Shown here: piece by piece, positions 46,086 to 56,600 of the stretch
How positions within the stretch are numbered: the first letter of the stretch is position 1
Layout of the letters: every line of letters starts with the position of its first letter
The notes under the pieces: generated by a model
Told to the model about the DNA's origin: nothing
Seen by the model: only the letters and a program-made list of their open reading frames with translations
The model's database searches: none
Translations under genes and position numbers: made by a program
NCBI GenBank assembly: GCA_902569115.1
Contig: CACFTI010000006.1
Location: 18,314 to 82,313 of the forward strand
Direction: 5' to 3'
Length of the DNA stretch: 64,000 nt
Source of the DNA: an uncultured Verrucomicrobiota bacterium
Lineage (GTDB): Bacteria > Verrucomicrobiota > Verrucomicrobiia > Opitutales > Seribacteraceae

Positions 46086-47137
46086 TAAATACCCAACCTT
46101 TCTCTTTGATACTTACCTGAAGTCACATTCTCGCACCATTCTTGATGGTTGAGATACCACTGCACCGTTTGCTCCATACCTTCTTCAAACGAATAGGAGG
46201 GTTGCCAGCCCAGATCGTTTTTAATCCTAGAGAAGTCAATCGCATACCGATGGTCATGCCCCGGGCGATCCGTAACAAAAGTCTTCAATTGATTATGAGG
46301 TGCACCACTAGGATGGTGCCGATCCAAAATGTTGCATAGTGTATCAATAACTTCCATGTTCGTCTTCTCTGAAGCTCCGCCAATACAGTAAGTCTCCCCC
46401 ACCCTTCCTTTTCTTAGGACTGATAAAATCCCTGAACAATGATCTTCCACATGCAACCAATCCCTGATGTTTGACCCGTCGCCGTAAATCGGAAGGTTTT
46501 TTCCTTCACAGGCATTTAAGATCATTAGAGGAATCAACTTTTCAGGAAATTGGTAAGGACCATAATTATTCGAGCAATTGGTCGTGAGCACAGGCAGTCC
46601 AAAAGTATGATGATACGCACGAACCAAATGATCCGCCGATGCCTTGGAAGCGGAATATGGGCTGTTTGGGGCATATGATGTGGTTTCACAGAAGGCAGGA
46701 TCTTCAGGTTTTAATGATCCATACACTTCATCCGTGGAAACATGCAGAAAACGAAGACTGGATCTTCGGTCCTCACTCTGAGAGTTGTAATAAGTCTTGA
46801 AGGCTTCCAATAACCTTAGCGTACCTACAACATTTGTATGCACGAAGGGTTCAGGACCATCGATAGAGCGATCAACATGACTCTCCGCAGCAAAATTCAC
46901 TATTGTATCAACCTCGTAGCCTTCCAGTGCTTGGAGCACAGAATTCCCGTCGCAAATATCTCCTTGGATAAAATGATATGAATTCTCTTGTTCCAAATCT
47001 TGCAGGTTTTCCGGGTTTCCCGCATAGGTCTGCTTGTCGAAATTAATAACCTGATCAAACTCACCGCTTTTCAATAGAAGACGAATGAAGTTGGATCCTA
47101 TAAACCCGAGACCTCCAGTTACTAAAATATTTTTCAT
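46085..47137 (-). CDS. rfbB: dTDP-glucose 4,6-dehydratase
   Basis: A 350-residue extended [17 protein letters not shown] is the NAD site; [14 protein letters not shown] near residue 85 and the catalytic YSASKAS near residue 160 follow, and [13 protein letters not shown] near residue 290 is typical of RfbB. It converts dTDP-glucose to dTDP-4-keto-6-deoxyglucose. It overlaps the preceding reductase gene by four bases. The product can feed rhamnose and other deoxysugars. Confidence 0.96.
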   Translation of the reverse strand: MKNILVTGGLGFIGSNFIRLLLKSGEFDQVINFDKQTYAGNPENLQDLEQENSYHFIQGDICDGNSVLQALEGYEVDTIVNFAAESHVDRSIDGPEPFVHTNVVGTLRLLEAFKTYYNSQSEDRRSSLRFLHVSTDEVYGSLKPEDPAFCETTSYAPNSPYSASKASADHLVRAYHHTFGLPVLTTNCSNNYGPYQFPEKLIPLMILNACEGKNLPIYGDGSNIRDWLHVEDHCSGILSVLRKGRVGETYCIGGASEKTNMEVIDTLCNILDRHHPSGAPHNQLKTFVTDRPGHDHRYAIDFSRIKNDLGWQPSYSFEEGMEQTVQWYLNHQEWCENVTSGKYQRERLGI

Positions 47138-48012
47138 ACTGCGGCTACCTTAACCATTCTTTGCATGGATTCACGCATTGCCTCCTCAACGGGTCTCATA
47201 CCAATACCGGCCTTTTCTGCTTTGGTTGTAACGAGAACACAATTGGAACGAAGTGTTTTGGCTGCCTTGCTCATAAATTGTTCCTCATCCTCAAAAAATT
47301 TAAATTGTTTATCCGTTACCCCTTCTTCTCTCATCCATTCAGTAACTTGTCTTGTCGTTACCGCCCCAGGGTTCGTCATATTGTAAATTCCTGGTTCGAC
47401 TTCTTTCTCGAAACATTCAACGCACTTTTGGACAAATTCACCCAAATGAGAAACTGAATTCTCAGCCTCCAGCAAAGAATCGTAGTTCAGCAATTTCTGA
47501 AGGTAATTCCTTGGACTTCTCTCGCCATTAAAAGGTATCCGCAACCTCCAGATATAACAGTTTTCTGCACCCTCAAGTACTTCTTCACCCAAAGCCTTGG
47601 TACCACTGTAAAAACTGCAGGGAGGCGATCGAAATGAAAAATTGGGTTCATCTTCTTCTGCCCAACCCTTACCGTCCTGCCCTCTTCCGGAATAGATACA
47701 GCCACTGGAAACATGGCCCCACGGTATATTCAAATCTTCACAAACCTCTCGAATAATCCCTGGCAATACTGCATTTCCAGATAAACATTCTGCTTTTGCA
47801 AGTTCGCAGGCATCCACATTCGGCTTTCCAGTATATCCAGCACTATTAATAACGAAACGAGGATTCCTAGACTTTAACCAACTCCTTAGAGTTTCGGGAT
47901 TTGTGTAATCCAGTTCACTCCTGCTGACACCCATTGCCTCATACCCAAGGGCATCGAAAAAATTAACAAATTTAGACCCGATATAACCGGTCGATCCGAG
48001 AACGATCATCAT
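47134..48012 (-). CDS. NRS/ER-like dTDP-4-dehydrorhamnose reductase, possibly bifunctional epimerase/reductase
   Basis: A 292-residue SDR from ATG 48012; a TTG at 48015 and another ATG at 48009 are next to it. LGSTGYIGSKFV is the nucleotide site, SAGYTGKPNVDACE near residue 59, SSGCIYSG near residue 104 and the catalytic FYSGTK (Y-x3-K) near residue 135. The order of TGKPNVD-CE, GCI, EEDEPNF, SFYS-TK, RLRIPF, SPRNYLQK and GIYNMTNPG closely follows the plant NRS/ER (UER1) enzyme, which performs both 3,5-epimerisation and 4-reduction, more than RfbD. No rfbC epimerase is present, which fits a bifunctional enzyme. The similarity is from memory of the plant protein. Confidence 0.8.
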   Translation of the reverse strand: MMIVLGSTGYIGSKFVNFFDALGYEAMGVSRSELDYTNPETLRSWLKSRNPRFVINSAGYTGKPNVDACELAKAECLSGNAVLPGIIREVCEDLNIPWGHVSSGCIYSGRGQDGKGWAEEDEPNFSFRSPPCSFYSGTKALGEEVLEGAENCYIWRLRIPFNGERSPRNYLQKLLNYDSLLEAENSVSHLGEFVQKCVECFEKEVEPGIYNMTNPGAVTTRQVTEWMREEGVTDKQFKFFEDEEQFMSKAAKTLRSNCVLVTTKAEKAGIGMRPVEEAMRESMQRMVKVAAV

Positions 48013-48116
48013 CAAATAATTTCTATCATTAAGTAAACGATTTTGACAACTTGATTAAATGACTAATCAAAAATTCCCGGTCCCTAAACACTACCAAAAA
48101 TAGTTATGCGCCAGAA

Positions 48117-48157
48117 ATGTAACAGAATGGCAACGTTACATGTAGCAAAATGACAAT
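48117..48157. promoter_or_regulatory. Paired 18-base direct repeat and nested palindrome upstream of the TonB2 operon
   Basis: Two related 18-mers, ATGTAACAGAATGGCAAC (48117-48134) and ATGTAGCAAAATGACAAT (48140-48157), match at 14 of 18 positions and are offset by 23 bases, about two helical turns. A perfect inverted repeat ATGTAAC (48117-48123) and GTTACAT (48135-48141) is nested in them. The site lies in the gap between the divergent dTDP-sugar cassette and the TonB2 operon, 56 bases before the first ATG of the latter. It looks like a regulator site; a PhoB-type direct repeat is one possibility, but the half-site spacing is 10 rather than 11 bases. Confidence 0.5.
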
Positions 48158-48212
48158 CCCCTTGTTTCAAAATGGTGGAGATGAAGAATACTGAGTTAAA
48201 TTAATTCATCTT

Positions 48213-48983
48213 ATGAAGTCTCTACTCACTCTCCTCGTAACATATTTTTTTAATACCCTCTTTTGGGAGCCAATTCTTTTTGGGGAAACCCCAAAGGCTC
48301 CCGCAATATTTAAAGAATGGATCACCACCGAAAGACTGATTTCCCAAGAATCATCGAATTGGGAAATTGAAAAAAACGCCCTTGGGGATCTCATAGAACT
48401 CCTGGAAGAAGAGAAGCAAACTATTGATGAAAAGCTTAATTCTGTGGAGAAAGAAAATTCAGCAGGAGAAGAAGAGAGAATCAAACTCGCAGACCAAAAT
48501 GAAGATTTAAAATCCGCCATCCTCCCAGTTTCTGAAACTTTGGAAAAATTGGAGGCCAAAATTCTAAGCCTAGCTCCTCGCTTCCCCTCTCCCCTTCAGG
48601 ATGACTTGAGTAGCTTCCTAAATCGGATCCCTAAAAAAGATCAAAAACAGATTTCCTCTGCTTCCGTTAGTCAACGACTGCAAGCTGTGGTGGGTGCACT
48701 CGCTAAAATCGACAAATTTAATAGTTCAATTGCACTCGATGAAAAACTTTTAAAAGTGGATAGTGGGGAAATCAAGGTAAGTGTTCTGTACTTTGGTCTT
48801 GGTATTGCCTACTTTTCCGATGAGACAGGCACCAAAGCCGGGTATCTGCTTCCTTCGGATTCTGGATGGGAAGAATTCGACCAACCAACTGCTGGTCCTT
48901 CAATCCTTGAAGCAATTTCTTTTTACAACCGCACCGCTCAGAAACAAGCGACTTTTGTGGACCTTCCATTTAAAACCAATTGA
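48213..48983 (+). CDS. DUF3450-like periplasmic coiled-coil protein
   Basis: A 256-residue protein with an N-terminal signal-like segment (residues 1-25) and a coiled coil at about residues 45-120 (LLEEEKQTIDEKLNSVEKE). The C-terminal half has VSQRLQAVVGALAKIDKFN and VSVLYFGLGIAYFSDETGTKAG, matching the DUF3450 pattern (R-x-L-x-Y/F-G-L..AYY). DUF3450 genes typically begin TonB2-type operons, directly before the TtpC gene, as here. The role is unknown; it may help TtpC contact the outer membrane. It is the first gene of the operon. Confidence 0.72.
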   Translation: MKSLLTLLVTYFFNTLFWEPILFGETPKAPAIFKEWITTERLISQESSNWEIEKNALGDLIELLEEEKQTIDEKLNSVEKENSAGEEERIKLADQNEDLKSAILPVSETLEKLEAKILSLAPRFPSPLQDDLSSFLNRIPKKDQKQISSASVSQRLQAVVGALAKIDKFNSSIALDEKLLKVDSGEIKVSVLYFGLGIAYFSDETGTKAGYLLPSDSGWEEFDQPTAGPSILEAISFYNRTAQKQATFVDLPFKTN

Positions 48984-49003
48984 TCAGTCAAATCTTCCTT
49001 ACG

Positions 49004-50467
49004 ATGAAAACATTTGTTTTAACAATTCTCAGTTTCTCCATCTTCTCTTCGCTTTCTGCCGACGACTACAAGAACGCTGAACAGGAACTCCTAAATAAAA
49101 ATACTAAGGCGGTTGCCAAACTGGCAGAAGTAAGAGCGAAGATTCAAAATGAGAAAATCCCTCTTGCGACCAAGCTGAGTGGGCTTGAGAGATCCGTCGA
49201 AGAAAAAAGACGTTCCCTCGACCGACTTCAACGACTCAGGGATAACAAGACCGTAAGCCTGACTGCTCTTAAAAGGGAAGTTGAAGGAAGAAAAACAGAA
49301 GCTCAATTTCTATCAACACTCGGAAGTGATTATCTGGCAAACTTTGAGGCCCGCCTACATGTTGCTGAAATAGAGAGGAGCCAAGAAAAACTAACAGAAA
49401 TCAAAAACATTCTCGATGGTGATAATTCAGAGAAAGATAAAATGATTGCTCGGATGAACCTTCTTTCCTTATCCATGAACCGAATCGAGGAATTACTTGG
49501 AGGCACTCAATTCGACGGGCAGGCTTTGGACGGGAGTGGAAAAGTACGGGAAGGTACATTCGTACTTTCGGGACCCCTTGCCTACTTCAGCGAGAAGTCA
49601 GGATCTCTTGCCGGTTTAACCGAATCTGGACGCGACCTTAAACCCAGAATCTTTGAACTCCAGGACCCACAAGCCTCAACCCTCCGCTCATTTTTCAATT
49701 CCAAGAGTGACTCTGTTGCAACTCTTCCTGTCGATGCAACCCTTGGAGATGCGGTCAAAGTTGCTGCAGCTGAAGATACTGCTATCGAGCACATTCAGAA
49801 AGGCGGCACATGGGCATATCCGATTGTTTTTGCTGCAATTTTATCGGTGATCATTGCCCTATTGAAATATACCCGCCTTGGAGGGATAAGTATCCCTCCT
49901 ATTTCAGTGATAAATGGAATCTTAGAAAAAATGGAGCAGAGTGACTATGATGGAGCACTCAAGCAAGCAAATGCACTGAAGGGACCTTTTCAAAAAATGT
50001 TTTCAATCGCAGTTAAGCGTAGTGGAGAAGGTAAGAAAATGGTCGATGAAGTCATGTACGAAGAATTACTTGATGCACAGATCAAATTAAATAGTTATCT
50101 TCCTATCATTCAAGTAATCGCAGCAACGGCTCCTCTAATGGGACTGCTTGGAACAGTTACTGGAATGATAAAGACTTTTAAGCAGATAACCCTATTTGGT
50201 ACGGGGGATGCCAAAAGCTTGTCAGAAGGGATTTCAGAGGCTTTGATTACAACAGAACTGGGGTTGGTAGCGGCAATTCCATCTTTAATTCTTTACGCAA
50301 TACTTTCGAGAAAGTCCAAGGGCATTCTTTCTGAAATGGAAAGACTTTCATCACATTTTATTAACGAATTCCCGAAAAAGAAAAAAGAAGATGTTTCCTT
50401 AACTGATCATTCAGATTCAGATGAACCGGATGAACCTACCATTGATTTAAATCCTCAACCGGCTTGA
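49004..50467 (+). CDS. ttpC: TtpC-like MotA/TolQ/ExbB protein with periplasmic coiled coil
   Basis: A 487-residue protein from the ATG at 49004 (a TTG at 48980 would add eight residues before a clear signal peptide). Residues 1-19 are the signal peptide. A coiled-coil periplasmic region runs to about residue 260. The first membrane helix is WAYPIVFAAILSVIIALL near residue 273, and the MotA/TolQ/ExbB domain follows with IQVIAATAPLMGLLGTVTGMIKTFKQI near residue 370 and SEALITTELGLVAAIPSLI. The long N-terminal extension plus channel domain is the TtpC design of the Vibrio TonB2 system. The C-terminus is acidic (DHSDSDEPDEP). Confidence 0.88.
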   Translation: MKTFVLTILSFSIFSSLSADDYKNAEQELLNKNTKAVAKLAEVRAKIQNEKIPLATKLSGLERSVEEKRRSLDRLQRLRDNKTVSLTALKREVEGRKTEAQFLSTLGSDYLANFEARLHVAEIERSQEKLTEIKNILDGDNSEKDKMIARMNLLSLSMNRIEELLGGTQFDGQALDGSGKVREGTFVLSGPLAYFSEKSGSLAGLTESGRDLKPRIFELQDPQASTLRSFFNSKSDSVATLPVDATLGDAVKVAAAEDTAIEHIQKGGTWAYPIVFAAILSVIIALLKYTRLGGISIPPISVINGILEKMEQSDYDGALKQANALKGPFQKMFSIAVKRSGEGKKMVDEVMYEELLDAQIKLNSYLPIIQVIAATAPLMGLLGTVTGMIKTFKQITLFGTGDAKSLSEGISEALITTELGLVAAIPSLILYAILSRKSKGILSEMERLSSHFINEFPKKKKEDVSLTDHSDSDEPDEPTIDLNPQPA

Positions 50468-50487
50468 ATTTTTTAATTACCCATTGA

Positions 50488-51129
50488 ATGGAAACTGCTA
50501 AGACATGGTTTCTCGAAGAAGTCTGGGGACTCTGGCTGCAAGGCGGCTCCCTTATGATCATGCTTTTGGCGATCGCCCTGATAATTTACTACGCCACCCT
50601 GGAAACTTATTTTTTTCTGAGACAAAAGACCAAATTCAAAGATGCAAGTAAATCCACTATAAATGAATGGATTATTTCGCCAAATAAGGCAGATCCTGAA
50701 GCTTACAAAATGCTCGAATTTGTAAATGCAGGAAAAGAAACCTTGGGCGAAGCACGAAGAAGATTTGATGAGATTCGCTCATGCTTTTTACCTTTGGTGG
50801 ATCGTCGGATTACCTTTCTCAGTTTACTTGTGAGTACAGCTCCCCTTGCCGGCCTTCTTGGTACGGTGATGGGCATGCTAACCACATTTAAGGGTTTATC
50901 CACAAGTTCAGGAGGAAAGACCATTGACTTTGTTGCCGGTGGAATTTCCGAGGCGCTTATCACCACCCAGACAGGTCTGATTATTGCCATCCCTGCCTAC
51001 ATTATGATTAATCGAATCGTTTCTCACCGAGATCAATTGGAAGTATTTTTCACCACTTTTGAAAGTTTAACCATGCAAAATTATAAGGGCATTCTTGAAG
51101 CTGAAGATGAGGAGGAAATTACACAATGA
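50488..51129 (+). CDS. exbB: ExbB proton-channel subunit (TonB2 type)
   Basis: A 213-residue MotA/TolQ/ExbB protein with three membrane helices at about residues 20-40, 105-130 and 155-175. VSTAPLAGLLGTVMGMLTTFKGLS and GGISEALITTQTGLIIAIPAYI are the two signature segments of the proton channel. It starts 20 bases after ttpC. With ExbD and TonB it converts proton-motive force into movement of the outer-membrane receptor. A second ExbB-like domain exists in TtpC next to it. Confidence 0.92.
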   Translation: METAKTWFLEEVWGLWLQGGSLMIMLLAIALIIYYATLETYFFLRQKTKFKDASKSTINEWIISPNKADPEAYKMLEFVNAGKETLGEARRRFDEIRSCFLPLVDRRITFLSLLVSTAPLAGLLGTVMGMLTTFKGLSTSSGGKTIDFVAGGISEALITTQTGLIIAIPAYIMINRIVSHRDQLEVFFTTFESLTMQNYKGILEAEDEEEITQ

Positions 51130-51542
51130 GTCGGGCACATCGCAGCTTTTCAAATTCCGATAAAGCCGAGGACATAAACATATCACCATTGATTGATATG
51201 GTTTTCATCCTCCTTATTTTCTTTATAGTCACTACTGTGTTTGTGGAGGAGACCGGAGTCGATGTGGACAAGCCACAAGCAGCCGCTGCAAGCATGCTTG
51301 AAAAAAATAGTATTCTGATCGCAATTACCAGTGAAGGCAGGGTGGTTTACGGCGGCAGGGAAGTGGGTGTCAGCGGTGTACGAGCAGTGGTCCGCAGGCT
51401 CAATGAAGGTAAGGGAGAAGATGATGTTCTTCCGGTTATTGTCCAAGCCGACAAAACTGTGGTTACCGACTTGCTTGTAAGGGTAATAGACGAGGCTAAA
51501 CTGGGTGGAGCCCAAACCGTAAGCATTGCCACTGACTCGTAA
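51126..51542 (+). CDS. exbD: ExbD proton-channel subunit
   Basis: A 138-residue ExbD with one membrane helix at about residues 23-42. INISPLIDMVFILLIFFIVTTVFVEETG holds the conserved Asp in ISPLIDMVF that carries protons. The C-terminal periplasmic part has VIVQADKTV and LVRVIDEAKLGGAQTVSIAT, typical of ExbD/TolR. Its ATG overlaps the exbB stop by four bases. Confidence 0.93.
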   Translation: MSRAHRSFSNSDKAEDINISPLIDMVFILLIFFIVTTVFVEETGVDVDKPQAAAASMLEKNSILIAITSEGRVVYGGREVGVSGVRAVVRRLNEGKGEDDVLPVIVQADKTVVTDLLVRVIDEAKLGGAQTVSIATDS

Positions 51543-51560
51543 GTTCAATTTTTGCAGCGA

Positions 51561-52217
51561 ATGCCAGGTAAATCATACGAATCCCCGAAATTCGGAGCCA
51601 ACCCCGTCCTCTTGACTCTGGGAGCATTGGGCACTGCTCTCACTATTGGCATTATTTTACCGCTTACCCAATTGCTTAACCCGAGTGACGGTAAAAAGCA
51701 AGTCCGGTCCGTTGAAGTCGCCCTCCCACCACCGCCTCCTCCTCCCATTTCCGAACCTCCGCCTCCCCCTGACACGCCGGATGAACCACCACCCCCACCC
51801 GATCAGTCCATGAATATCGATCTCTCGCAACTAGACATGAGCCTGAATGCTGGAGTGGGCAATGTCATGGCCGGAGCCTTCGCCTTTCAGGGATTTTCCG
51901 CCCGTAAGGATGCAATGTCCGAGATGAAAATTTTTAACCTGGCGGAACTCGACCGTAAGCCCCGCCTCCTTCGCAAACCTTCTATTAAATATCCACCTGC
52001 TTTGAAGCGCCAAAAAGTGGAAGGGGATGTCAAACTCCTTGTCCTGATTAATGAAAGAGGAAGCGTAAAAGTCTTAAAAGTTCTCTCTTCGAGTCATCCA
52101 GAATTTACCGAAGCCGCCACTAAGGCAGTGGAACGATCCCGATATGAAGCACCCAAAAAAGGAGGACAAGCCGTTCGTACCAAGTTCCTCCTGCCCGTAC
52201 CCTTTCGCATGAGATAA
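51561..52217 (+). CDS. tonB: TonB energy-transducing protein
   Basis: A 218-residue TonB from the ATG at 51561 (a TTG at 51552 is also in frame). One N-terminal helix at about residues 17-37 is followed by a proline-rich spacer with runs of PPPPPP and EPPPPPD that spans the periplasm. The C-terminal TonB domain is at about residues 130-218: RKPSIKYPPALKRQKVEGDVKLLVLINERGSVKVLKVLSSSHPEF, the usual YP-x3-A-x5-G-x-V pattern. It is short for TonB but standard for TonB2-type proteins. It should bind the TonB box of the receptor three genes on. Confidence 0.93.
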   Translation: MPGKSYESPKFGANPVLLTLGALGTALTIGIILPLTQLLNPSDGKKQVRSVEVALPPPPPPPISEPPPPPDTPDEPPPPPDQSMNIDLSQLDMSLNAGVGNVMAGAFAFQGFSARKDAMSEMKIFNLAELDRKPRLLRKPSIKYPPALKRQKVEGDVKLLVLINERGSVKVLKVLSSSHPEFTEAATKAVERSRYEAPKKGGQAVRTKFLLPVPFRMR

Positions 52218-52224
52218 ATTGATT

Positions 52225-53640
52225 ATGAAAAATAAAATAATTACCACATTCATTATTCTAGTTTCAGGCTTTGCCACCCTCTCCGGTAAAGTGGCTCCCC
52301 TGACTGAAAAAATTTGGTCTAACTCCGAATTTATTAAGGAATATTTGGGATCCTTTGCCATTAACTCGGAAGTCGAACCTCAGATCGGCCGGGCCGAACA
52401 GGTTCTTTTCGAAGACATTACGGAAATGATCGATGACAACCGTACCGATGAAGTGATCGAAGAGTTAAAAAGTGAATTCGATGAGATCGATTCAAACCCG
52501 GCGATTGACTTCACCCTCGCCAATTTTTTGGTACAGGAAGGTAACATGAACGAGGCGGTCAAATATTATGTCTCGGCCATTCGAAAATTTCCCGACTTCC
52601 TGCGTGCAAGAAAGAACCTTGGTCTTATTCATGTTCAGGATGGAAATTTTTCCGAAGCACTCCCACATTTGGTTAAGTGTGTAGAGTTGGGGGGAGCAGA
52701 GGGTGATCTCTACGGATTGATTGGATACTGCTACTTAAATGGGGAGCTATATGCTTCGGCACTCGATGCCTACCGTATGGCCTTAATTTTTGAGCCAAAT
52801 AGTAAGGATTGGAGACTAGGGAAAGCCCAGTGTCTGATCTCTTTGGAGAAATACGACGATGCCATCGCCATGCTTACTGAGCTTATTCAAATGGACCGCT
52901 CCAAGAAAGAGTTCTGGCTTTTTCAGGCAAATGCCTACTTAGCCAGCGAGAAAAGTACCGAAGCAGCCGCTAATCTTTACTTAGTGGATCTGATGAAACA
53001 GGCAGATACCAATTCCAAACTCCTTTTGGGGGATATCTATGTTACCCTTGAACTCCCACACCTTGCCGTTCCTCAATATTTGGAAGTTCTCGAATCAGAA
53101 GAGAAATTATCAGTTTCCAAAGCACTTCGTATCGTCGAGGTATTGACCCGCTCCACCAACTGGCTGGAGGCTTCCGAGGTCGCACCCAAAGTTAAGGAGA
53201 AATATACTGAAAAATTTACCCCGGAAGAAGCCAATAAATTTGATTCCCTTCGTGCGGAAATCCTTTTCGCTTTAGACCGCAAGGAAGAAGCAGTCAAAGC
53301 CCTCGAAGAACTTGTTGAAAGAGATCCGCTCAACGGCCGCGTTTTATTACTTCTCGCAGGTCATTATTCAACCAACTTTCGAGAAAATTTGGATAAAGAC
53401 CAAAACAAAGCTGATGAATTTGCCGCGAAAGCCATCTTTCTCTATGAAAGAGCAGCCAATTTAGAGGATACCAATGTAAAAGCATCCGCCCTCATGAGAC
53501 ATGGCCAAATCCTTGTCCGCCAAAAAAAATACTTAAGTGCTGTCAAATTCCTTGAAAGATCCCATGCTCTCAAACCACGAGAATCCCTTGAAACATACTT
53601 GGAACAGGTTCGCCGACTTGCTGATCTCACTCAATCCTAA
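52225..53640 (+). CDS. Tetratricopeptide repeat protein of the TonB2 operon
   Basis: A 471-residue protein from the ATG at 52225 (a TTG at 52219 adds two). Residues 1-22 look like a signal peptide. At least eight TPR units follow from about residue 90, with the A-x3-Y/L and P-x-F-A/S patterns (for example NMNEAVKYYVSAIRKFP, NFSEALPHLVKCVEL, LYASALDAYRMALIFEP, KYDDAIAMLTELI). TPR proteins close TonB2 operons in Vibrio and Shewanella; the role is thought to be structural or in coupling to the receptor. It starts seven bases after tonB. Confidence 0.82.
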   Translation: MKNKIITTFIILVSGFATLSGKVAPLTEKIWSNSEFIKEYLGSFAINSEVEPQIGRAEQVLFEDITEMIDDNRTDEVIEELKSEFDEIDSNPAIDFTLANFLVQEGNMNEAVKYYVSAIRKFPDFLRARKNLGLIHVQDGNFSEALPHLVKCVELGGAEGDLYGLIGYCYLNGELYASALDAYRMALIFEPNSKDWRLGKAQCLISLEKYDDAIAMLTELIQMDRSKKEFWLFQANAYLASEKSTEAAANLYLVDLMKQADTNSKLLLGDIYVTLELPHLAVPQYLEVLESEEKLSVSKALRIVEVLTRSTNWLEASEVAPKVKEKYTEKFTPEEANKFDSLRAEILFALDRKEEAVKALEELVERDPLNGRVLLLLAGHYSTNFRENLDKDQNKADEFAAKAIFLYERAANLEDTNVKASALMRHGQILVRQKKYLSAVKFLERSHALKPRESLETYLEQVRRLADLTQS

Positions 53641-53656
53641 AAAGACCCTAAGCCTC

Positions 53657-56600
53657 ATGCTTCCTAGTTCAGCCAGATTCTTTTTAATACTTATAGCAAA
53701 TTTTGCTTTAGCACCATTCTACATGGTTGCTCAGGATAAAAATCAAACTTCAGAATCAAACTCATCTGCAGAGAGATCGTCCATAAAGCCGGGTCGTATC
53801 TTAGGACGAGTTTTCGATGCCGATTCCGGTGAAGCACTCAAAGATGTTACCGTTGTCTTGGAGGACAAGGACCGGGAAACCAAAACGGATCTCGAAGGAC
53901 GTTATCGCCTATCCGAGATTGCACCCGGAGATTATTCCATCCTATTCTTCAAGGAAAATTACCAACGCACCCGGGTTAAGGTTGAGGGTGTTTCATCCGG
54001 GCGCTCCAAACTTGTCGATCTTCCTCTTAATCCCGATTATTCCAACCTCGAAACTCTGGATGCATTCGAAATCACTGCCGAAGATCTAGCTGGTAGTGAT
54101 ATACAACTTCTTGCCCTACGCCAGGAAAGCATGGTTGTCATGGACGCAATGGGGTCCTTCGACATGAGCCGTCTTGGGGCTGGCAATGTCGCGGATGCGC
54201 TTACCAAGATGGTTGGCACAAGTATACAAGACGGGAAATACGTGGTGGTTCGAGGACTTGCCGACAGATACTCCAATGCCACTTTCAACGGAGTACCTAT
54301 TCCCAGTTCAGATGTTTACCGAAACACTCCACAGCTCGATCTCTTTCCTTCTCTTGCTGTTGATAGTATTTCAATCAAAAAAAGTTTCTCTGCAGACATG
54401 AGTCCAGCCTTTGCTGGTGGAAGTGTGGATGTAATAACAAAAGCGTATCCTGAAGAGTTTAGCCTAAGTGTTTCAACGAGTTTTGGATACAATGAATTTA
54501 GCCATGGTGATGGTGAATATCTGACTTACGAAGGCGGGGACTCTGATTGGTATGGTTTTGGTTTGGATCACCGAAAAACCCCTGATAATCTCGCTTCATT
54601 TACAGACAATTCTGCCAATGGTGGTGTGTTCGCCGGGCTTAATAAAAATAACATCACGCAAGAGAAGGCGGCGGAAGTTAACAGCTTCTTAAGACAATTA
54701 AATAAGGAGTTTGTCCCCTTCAAAAAATCTTCCGAATTGGACTATGGTTTGGGTGTGGAGTACGGAAATTTTCATGAACTTGATGACATTAATTTGGGAA
54801 CCATGTTTAGCTTGGACTTTTCTCGAAAAACCAAATCTACACCCCAAATATTTTATCAAGATCCACTATGGGGGTCTGGGGAGATTAATCAAATTTCCTG
54901 GAATAGTTTTGAATCCCAGAAAGGTACAGAAACATCTGAAATTGGATCGTTTGCGCAAATTGTTGCCATACCAAACGAAGAAAACGAAATAGGCATAATT
55001 CTTCTATACAGCCATACGGGGGAGAAGGAAGCCTCCTTTGGTAAAATGATGGATCAAGGACTAAATGGTGAAACTGTTGAAACCCCATCAGGTGATCCAG
55101 CTTCTAAAGAAATATTTGAAATTAAATGGGAAGAGCGAGATATGCTGGTGAGCCAAATTTATGGAAAGCATTCTCCTGATTTTCTTAACGATTGGTTCCT
55201 GGACTGGAGATTCGCAAAGACAAAAGTGGATTTAGACGAACCAGACCGAAGAGTTATTGTAAGGGGTTGGAAAGAAGGCGATTATTATGGTCCACTTAGA
55301 AAATTATCAGGAGGAGATATGTCGGGTGTTCCCTCTATCATTTGGAGATCAATGGAGGACCGGTCAGATTTTGCGAAAATTGAACTTGAATCTCCATTTA
55401 AGGAATTGGACTTAGGGATTCCTTTGGAAGCAAAACTTTCTCTTGGCGGTTCCCAAAACAAAACGGAAAGAACTTTTGACCAATCTCAAATCAAACTCTC
55501 CGGAAATCTTTCGGGAAACAACAATTCTCTTATGAACGCCCCTGATGATTTTCCTGGTGGCATTGGAAATTACAGCGATGGATTGGATGTTCATAATATG
55601 ATGAGTGAAACTTACTTAGGATATGACCCCAATGACTTAAGCAGTCCAGGCAATGTGTTCATGTTTTATCCTGAAACCGGAACCCCCAGCGATTACGAGA
55701 GTGTTGAAGAAACCTATGCATTCTTTGGATCGATCGAAATGAATCTTCCTAACGAGCAGAAAGCTATGATCGGTCTTAGGCAAGAAAAGCTAAGCATCGA
55801 GACTATCCCTGTTCCTGATGTTGGTGAAACACTAGAGGCAGTTAAAGAAAAGTATGCCTATTTTGAAAGCACCACTAACCACCCGTCAATTTCTTACACC
55901 AAAGATTTTGCAAACGACTTCAAATTTTCAACTACATACGGTAATACAATGGCTAAGCCTACATTTCGTGAATTGGCTTTTGTCTCAACCGATGATCCAA
56001 TTACTGGAAGGACATTCAAAGGAAACCCATCTTTGGAACCATCCTTAATCGATAATTATGACGCCCGGGTTGACTGGAATCTTTCCGATAAGGAAATTCT
56101 GGCAATAAGTGTCTTTTATAAAGTTTTAGAAAATCCTATCCAACAAACACGGGGTTCACCAAATATTAAAATTGGTAACGAATCTTACGCAACACATGAA
56201 ACCACCTTCCTCAACTCAGATGAAGCAATTCTTTATGGATTAGAATTGGAAGCCAAAATTTCATTGGGACGTTTCTGGGAAGATATGGACTGGTTTAAGA
56301 TTGGCTCAAATCTGACCTGGTCAACATCTGAACTTACTCTAAGTGAAGCAGAAAAGTCTGCTTTTGGAGCATCAACAAATTCCAATTACAAAGAAACCCG
56401 GGCACTTGAAGGACAATCAGAATGGATATTCAATTTCGATTTTTCATACCAGAATGACGACCTTGGTCTGACATCCACTTTAGTTTACAGTTTTTACGAT
56501 GATCGACTCGAATCAGCTTCTTACAATCTTCCAAATGATGTTTGGGAAGATGCATATTCTAATCTCGATTTTATAAGTTCCTATAATTTTGGAAAAGATG

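Noticed and set aside
53537..53656. Earlier in-frame start of the TonB-dependent receptor
   Set aside because: It lies inside the TPR gene and would put 40 residues before a clear signal peptide; ATG 53657 is better.
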